Below are positions 58,752-64,000 of a stretch of DNA of 64,000 bases, piece by piece (position 1 is the first letter of the stretch; each line of letters starts with the position of its first letter). Source of the stretch: Gnetum montanum (taxonomy: Eukaryota > Streptophyta > Gnetopsida > Gnetales > Gnetaceae). The stretch spans positions 1,165,139 through 1,229,138 of the forward strand of contig MNCI01022611.1 in NCBI GenBank assembly GCA_015680685.1, read 5' to 3'. Below the pieces are notes generated by a model. It searched no databases. It was not told the origin of the DNA and saw only the letters and a list, made by a program, of their open reading frames with translations. A program made the position numbers and the translations under genes.

Positions 58752-59578
58752 TGATGAGTGGCGAGATACCCCTACACTCAACCATACGAATACGAGCGTA
58801 GCACGCATGATCCAGTCTAACTCCGTAGACTAAGTGCCTACACGCCCATGGAACACTTAGGGTTAATCATTCGTTGTCTTCCCAGACTTACTTGTAGTTT
58901 TCACGGTGTATGGTTAAGTAAGTCTAAGGTATATGATTTTTATAGCTTTTTATGTTTTTATCTCCTATGCTAACAAGGTGAAGGGTTGAGAAACTAATTA
59001 CTAACTCTAACTAATGAACTAAGTCTAAATTACCTAGTGTCAGCATCCATTCCCACTTACCGTACACACCCTGAACTGATGCAACTGTGGCTACCAAACG
59101 CTAGTCATTGCTAGGATCACCATGCATAACGCACATGCTCGAAGTGGTCGTATTAAGGCACTTAACTAGGAGAGAAGGGTTGAGAGAGAAAGTAGTAAAT
59201 AACAGATAATAAATAACAAATAATAAATAGCAGTAAATAAAATCCTAATTAGACTATTCCATGCACTACAAGGTTTATCCAAGAAGCTCGTCTTTATTGC
59301 CGTACACAAACTTGTGTTCAGGTACAATGTTTGCTCAAATAAAGATCTGCTCACTTTAGGACTCCTACTGCGGACACGTGGAAAATATTCTATCTCTGGA
59401 GTGATCAATCTACCAGAGTTTCCCTATTGTTTAGCCTAGGATGAGAAAACAAGGGAGAGCCGCCTCTTATTTATAAATATGACGATGCACCGCAATATTG
59501 CGTATGCGATATCGTAGGGGAAGACACGATATTGCGAGGGATGCGATATCGCGGCCGCCACGATATCGCATCCCATCA
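58752..59578 (-). repeat. 3' LTR, CpG-rich U3 variant
   Basis: 827 bp. Its R/U5 part aligns with the LTRs at 38234 and 48303 (CTACACTCAACCATACGAAT against CTACACCCAACCATATGAAT). TATA box (TATAAATA, minus) at about 59468-59475. Between it and the LTR start (59476-59578) lie repeated CGATATCG palindromes and a GCGGCCGC, unlike the other two LTRs. Retains many CpG sites, so it is less decayed. Confidence 0.85.
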
Positions 59579-59590
59579 TACCCCTATGAC
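59579..59590 (-). other. Polypurine tract
   Basis: Minus strand GTCATAGGGGTA directly precedes the LTR start TGATGGG. Same place and similar sequence as at 39158-39170. Confidence 0.65.
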
Positions 59591-61680
59591 TAAATGAAAA
59601 CTTGTCCTTGAGTTCCTTATAATAATATCAGGAAGGTATGGGATTACTGACTCAAAATGAAACTAATGGGATGACATGTGAACGGATCATCATTACAAGA
59701 CACAACAAAACTGGTGTTCAGGACAACAAGGATGAAAACCTTATTACATTGACATCAGGCCTCATTTGGTAGCTGAGAGAAAAGAGAGAAAGAAGTGTTG
59801 TTGCTTCCAATGCCAAGATTACGCCTTTCGTTGTCCATTGGGAAGTGCACCATCGGTCTTGCTCCTTGCATAGCTGCTTCCAACACTACTCCATTCCAAA
59901 TGTTCCTTCCAGATCCCCTCCATTGTTGCATGATTGCCATCTGCACACACAACATAATCTTTTATTAGCAAGGGTAAATGATTAATCATGTAATTAATAC
60001 CATGCTTTGGTGTAAGTCCATTGGCTAGGTTGTGGTATGGCTAATACGGATCTGGAGATATATTAATGATGACTACCGAAGGTGTCGAGGTTAGGAAAAA
60101 ATCGAAAAAAATCGGGGCTAGGAGAAAATCAAAAAAATTGGATCCCGTACCCCCATGACTAATCACGAACCTCTGGTAGCATTAGAATGGAGAAAGAAAG
60201 AGGAACAAGAAAGATGAGGAAAAAGAGACAACTAAAGCATTGATGAAATGGATGTCGATATGGGAATGAACAAAGTAAAAATAATTGCAAAAATGTTAGG
60301 GGAAAGAATTTAACTAATGCCCCAAATAGGAATGTTAGTGGGTCCTCCTCAAAGCAAGCTCATGCCCTTAATGCCCTGACAAACCCACATTCAAAGAGTT
60401 CGTAGGCTCTGGGAATGTCATGTGGAACAAGAGTTAAATTCTTAACCGCAAGAATTTACCAAAAAGAAAACAATGTATCTACCAAAATATACACTAATGA
60501 TACAACTAGCAATGAGGTGAACAATGGAGAGAAGGATGGAGAGAAGAGAATGGAATGGGATCCCAAGAACAAGGTGGCGTACAGCCCCTTGTGTGTTTCA
60601 TGATTAATGCGACTTGGAAAATCTCATTCCAACTCCGGCCTCAAACCAACCACATCTAATGACTTCACATCAATACATTCGGTTAATCCATCCCCTTGAA
60701 TAACAAGAATGCTTCCCCAAAGAGCCAACACCATTCCAACGAAACAAAGAAGGAGAGAATGGGAAGTGAGAAGGGCCTTAGTTAGAGGGAACATTTTTGG
60801 TTCCATAACCAGTGCTCGTAACCCAAGGAATTATTCTTCTAAGGGGTGTGCTTTGAATTCTCACTTTTTTTTTGTGTTTTTGTGTTTTTATGCGTGAGAA
60901 CCACCCCATGCAAAGACTTCTTATTTTTATTGTCTCAACTTCCGATAATTGGGTAACATCAAAATGACGAGAAAACTCAAGAAGAAAACATCCAAGCACA
61001 CAAGAGAATGGCCAACACAAAAGCATCAAGTTCCCTTGAAGTCACACCCTTTTCAAATATTGAGTCCTTCCTTAGTTTGAGAAATGCCCAGTCACTGATT
61101 CATTAAAGTTCTTATTATGAAGGGAACTATACATTTCCAAGCTGAGAGAGATCATAGAAACTGGTGGATGGATGGATGAAGTGAACTCATTGCCTGCCAT
61201 ATCAAAAGAAACATACCTTAGTATCAACATCATGACTTAAAGGTAACAACCAAACATTAGCAATCAATATGAAAATAGTTCATACCATCAGGAAGAACAC
61301 TTATTGGGTGACGAACTTACACGGTGGATCACACACACACAAACACACAAAAAATGAAAAAGTATAACGATGTTAAAAAACAAAAACAAGAAAATTTAAA
61401 GAAATTTGTAAAAAAAAACAAGAAAAGTTAAAGAAATTTGTAAAACACAAACAAGAAAGGTTAAAGAAATTTGTAAAACAAAAACAAGAAAAGTTAAAAA
61501 AATTTGTAAAATAAAAATGTGTAAGACAAAAACATGTAAAACAAAAATGTGCAAAAAAAACGTGTAAAAAAAACTAAAAAGAACTGAGGGCCTCCAATGA
61601 TCAACATAGGTGGCCATCTCCCCCATGATTGAATTGCAAGGGAGAGATCCAAAATAATGAGTGTCTATTTGAATTTCGTA
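59591..61680 (-). other. 3' non-coding region of the gag-PR-only element
   Basis: Parallel to 39171-42070 landmark by landmark. Small frames (59955-59755, 61029-60778) carry no recognisable domain. Confidence 0.6.
61370..61585 (-). repeat. 33-bp A-rich tandem repeat
   Basis: Units AAGAAATTTGTAAAAC plus AAAAACAAGAAAAGTTA repeat about four times, then decay into AAAATGTGTAAAAC words. Read on the minus strand they give an 11-residue hydrophobic repeat (TFLVFVLQISL), with no other sign of being a gene. Confidence 0.75.
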
Positions 61681-61764
61681 AAAGTGTCCAACTTCTTCCC
61701 ACAGATGTTCTCAGATTAAGGGGTGGAAGTTGGCAACGCTCATACTCCAATGTATCTATGCCTT

Positions 61765-62360
61765 CGTTGTTAACATGAGTTATTTCCTCAGTTCATTCCG
61801 TGCATATTGGTTTGCTCTTTCTAGTAGCTGTCAACCACGGGGTATCCACTACTTGTGTGGTTGCTACATACAGGCACCTTTGTATTTGTGTTTCTTGAAC
61901 ACACCAATTACATGGAAGAGATGCTGAACATTCTTCCATGTCATCACCCTCTGAGTCACTGTATGTGATGCATGAAACTTTCTTCTTCTTGATCTTTCTA
62001 TAAATTTTTATCTTAGATATCTGCAAGGAAAGATTGTGGATCCCTAGGTACGCATCTACTGTACTTAGCCATGGCCTTCCCATTATAATTGGGAAGCCCC
62101 CATTGTTGTTATTAACTTCTATCACCAGGAAGTTAGCTGGGTAAGACCAACCACACATAGTGGTAATAATGTCCTCTACCAATCCCAAGGGAATGATGAT
62201 AGACTAGTCTGCCAGCTCTAGTTGAATGTTACTCTTCTTAAGTTGGGGCAAGTTCTAGGCTTGGTACATTTCTCGTGAAATTAAGTTGACCCCAAAACCT
62301 GAGTCAAGAAGATCCTTATGTGGTTTGTTCCCAGTGATTTTTAAATAGATTAAGGGACTT
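61765..62360 (-). pseudogene. Retropepsin of the gag-PR-only element
   Basis: Minus strand. LLDSGFGVNLIS (about 62310-62275) is an intact retropepsin active site. A TAG stands at the Trp of the parallel YKAWNL at 45 kb (YQA-stop-NL, about 62248). GLVEDIITTMCGWSYP, FPIIMGRPWLST and a CITYSD tail follow in one open frame at 62188-61793. The domain ends where the other element would continue into RT. Confidence 0.85.
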
Positions 62361-64000
62361 CTAGGATCAGTTAGTTTCCTAGGAAGGTGGCCTAACTTGA
62401 TCCAGTCGGTTATGGTATGCGTTAACATAACTGTATGCGTACAGCTCTGTTGTTGGACTAAAGGGTGCTCTGAAGTATTAGATGGTGGAGGAGTGTACAC
62501 GGGCTCAACCGCTTGTTGTTGCGAGAGCTTGTCTAGGCTTTCGGTTCTGAAGAAAGGTCTTCTTTTTTTACAGTTGTCAGAACCAGTAGTGAGTTGAATG
62601 TTTACAGATCTCGTAGTATTACGTTGCTGCAGTTGAGTAGGAAGTTTCCCTTGCATTTTTGGAGTAGGAGGTATTGTGGGAACTATTGATGGAAGAGGTG
62701 CAAATGGAGTTGAAGGATGGTAAGTATGTGGGGTGCCTCCCAAAGGAGAAGGAGTCCTCCTAAAGTACTCCCAAACTTGGTAGTGATGTTGGGGAGTTTT
62801 GTGACTCATAGAGTCACTTGGAGAAACCGGTTGCTACACATAATATCCATAAGGATCAAGTTGCTGGTAAGGGTACTATTGTGTCAGTGGTGGCATCCCC
62901 CATGACTATGGGTATTGCCACTACTGATGCTATCCGATGGGTTGTGGTGGAGTTCCACTTGGATAGTACATTAACGGTTGGTGAAGCTACCTTGGGTTAC
63001 CTTGGAGATAAGGTAACCTTCGGGGTGTCTACCGTTGGTTAAGTCTTGGATTAAGTGCATACACCCCAGACTCCTGTAGATGTGAGATAATTGGACAACA
63101 TCCCTTGGGATGGTCATAATGGTAGATCTCACATCCACCATCATCGTCTGTGTCTAAATCCACAACTTCTTCAGAGATAGTAATTTTCTCCTTACCCTTG
63201 TTATGTGCAAGGCTTGAATTTCTCTGCTTTGTCTTACCTTTGTCACTACTTCGTTCCTCCTTAGACTCCTCTACAATTTTCAAGACAGTTTCAAGTCTAG
63301 AGTCTAAGGAATCCCACAATTGATCCATCTTAGCCAATACTTCTATTGTTAGTTTTTGAATTGGTAAGATTTTTCTGTTCATCAACTCTTCGAGTGGTGA
63401 CTCATCCTCTTCATCACAAAATTTCACTCCCTTCTTCCGAAGGGAGGGATCACGATTTTATTCTTTTGTGCTCTCTCTTTTTCATAGTTCAAGTTCTTCT
63501 TTTGCTACTTGTTCCAAAAAGCAATGAACATCATGGGCTCTAAGTTCTGATAGTCTCCCTTGGGCATAAGTCCCAAGGGTTCTCCCCATCTCATGTCTGA
63601 GCCCATCTACGATGTGGCAAAGTTGATCCTGCTGTGCGTAACCATGGCCCAGGCAATGATGTAACAATGCATAGTAGTAGCCCATGGCAGCATCCAAGGG
63701 TTCATGAGTACCTTGCTTCCATCCTTGGATCTGCTTACGTAAATTAGACACTTTGGAGTATGTTTGATATTTATCGTTGAAGAGTTCTAACATCATACTC
63801 CACCTCCTGATGATTTTTGGTTCTAAGGACCAGTACCAACTCTTTGCTTCCTTAATGAGTGTCCTGGGGAATAACTTTAGTTTTTTCCACTTGTTCTCTA
63901 TGTTTTGCAAGGCACAGGCATCATGGAATTCCTGTAAATGATGCTACGGATCAGCGTTGTATCCTCCCTTAAAGCGTGGGATATTGTTCATGTCTAAATG
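62361..64000 (-). pseudogene. gag of the gag-PR-only element (partial, continues past window)
   Basis: Minus strand. gag core at 63910-63482 (KLKLFPRTLIKEAKSWYWSLE, LELFNDKY, KVSNLRKQIQGWKQGTHE, DQLCHIVDGLRHEMGRTLG) in a clean frame. Then 63427-63029 with an acidic EEVVDLDTDDDGGCEIY block, then a Gln/Tyr/Pro-rich linker (62950-62500) with several TAG at Gln positions. Closer to intact than the copy at 45721-48146. Confidence 0.85.

Larger units (their letters stand above)
58752..64000 (-). mobile_element. gag-PR-only relative of the Athila-like element (runs off window)
   Basis: Minus strand: gag and PR on the right, 3' non-coding region, PPT, 3' LTR on the left. Both halves align with the complete element at 38-49 kb, but RT, RNase H and INT are missing: PR (homologous to about 45000) is joined to the 3' non-coding region (homologous to about 42070) near 61680-61750. 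The element abuts the INT fragment at 57180-58740 and probably inserted into it. The 5' LTR lies outside. Confidence 0.8.

Noticed and set aside
61396-61626. Hydrophobic repeat ORF as an env-like membrane protein (also 41793-42008)
   Set aside because: It is a direct translation of a 33-bp A-rich tandem repeat; the two copies share no residue pattern beyond the repeat.

Overview
This is AT-rich nuclear DNA from a large, repeat-dominated plant genome. I see no intact host gene. Almost every recognisable reading frame is a decayed LTR retrotransposon (Ty3/gypsy of Tat, Athila and chromovirus type, plus one Ty1/copia). The gag, protease and PBS patterns are plant-type, and most in-frame stops are TAG/TAA at glutamine positions, as expected after long CHG methylation. 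The species cannot be named from the sequence.

Layout. 1-4790: Tat-like gag-protease element, + strand, ending in a tract of TTAAACTAGCA words. 5935-11067: minus-strand LTR element with recognisable LTRs, PBS and PPT but no gag or pol; instead it holds a nearly full-length, intronless CCR4-type deadenylase pseudogene and a 5S rRNA-like fragment. 11074-13090: about eleven units of a ~183-bp tandem repeat. 13682-18918: + strand remnant of an unrecognised spliced gene, lying head-on to a second Tat-like gag-protease copy (19290-24436, minus). Both Tat-like copies lack RT, RNase H and integrase. 25900-28900: nothing recognised. 28950-34521: two same-strand chromovirus-like copies (gag-protease, and gag-protease-RT).

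34735-50890: a Ty1/copia element on the minus strand, split by two insertions. One is a 1.2-kb segment flanked by a perfect 14-bp direct repeat. The other is a complete 10.97-kb Athila-like element (38234-49205) with both LTRs, PBS, PPT, gag, PR, RT, RNase H and INT; part of its INT is inverted in place. 50900-57150 is mostly unresolved, with an opposite-strand gag fragment at about 52 kb. 57180-58740: another Athila-like INT. 58752-64000 (runs off the window): a relative of the 38-49 kb element that kept gag-PR but lost RT-RH-INT, with a less decayed, CpG-rich LTR.

The main theme is non-autonomy. Two unrelated Ty3/gypsy families are present as gag-PR-only forms, one element carries a host mRNA-like cargo instead of gag/pol, and one family is associated with a spliced antisense gene. 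The nesting order (copia older, Athila-like element younger) follows from reading frames that resume across the insertions.
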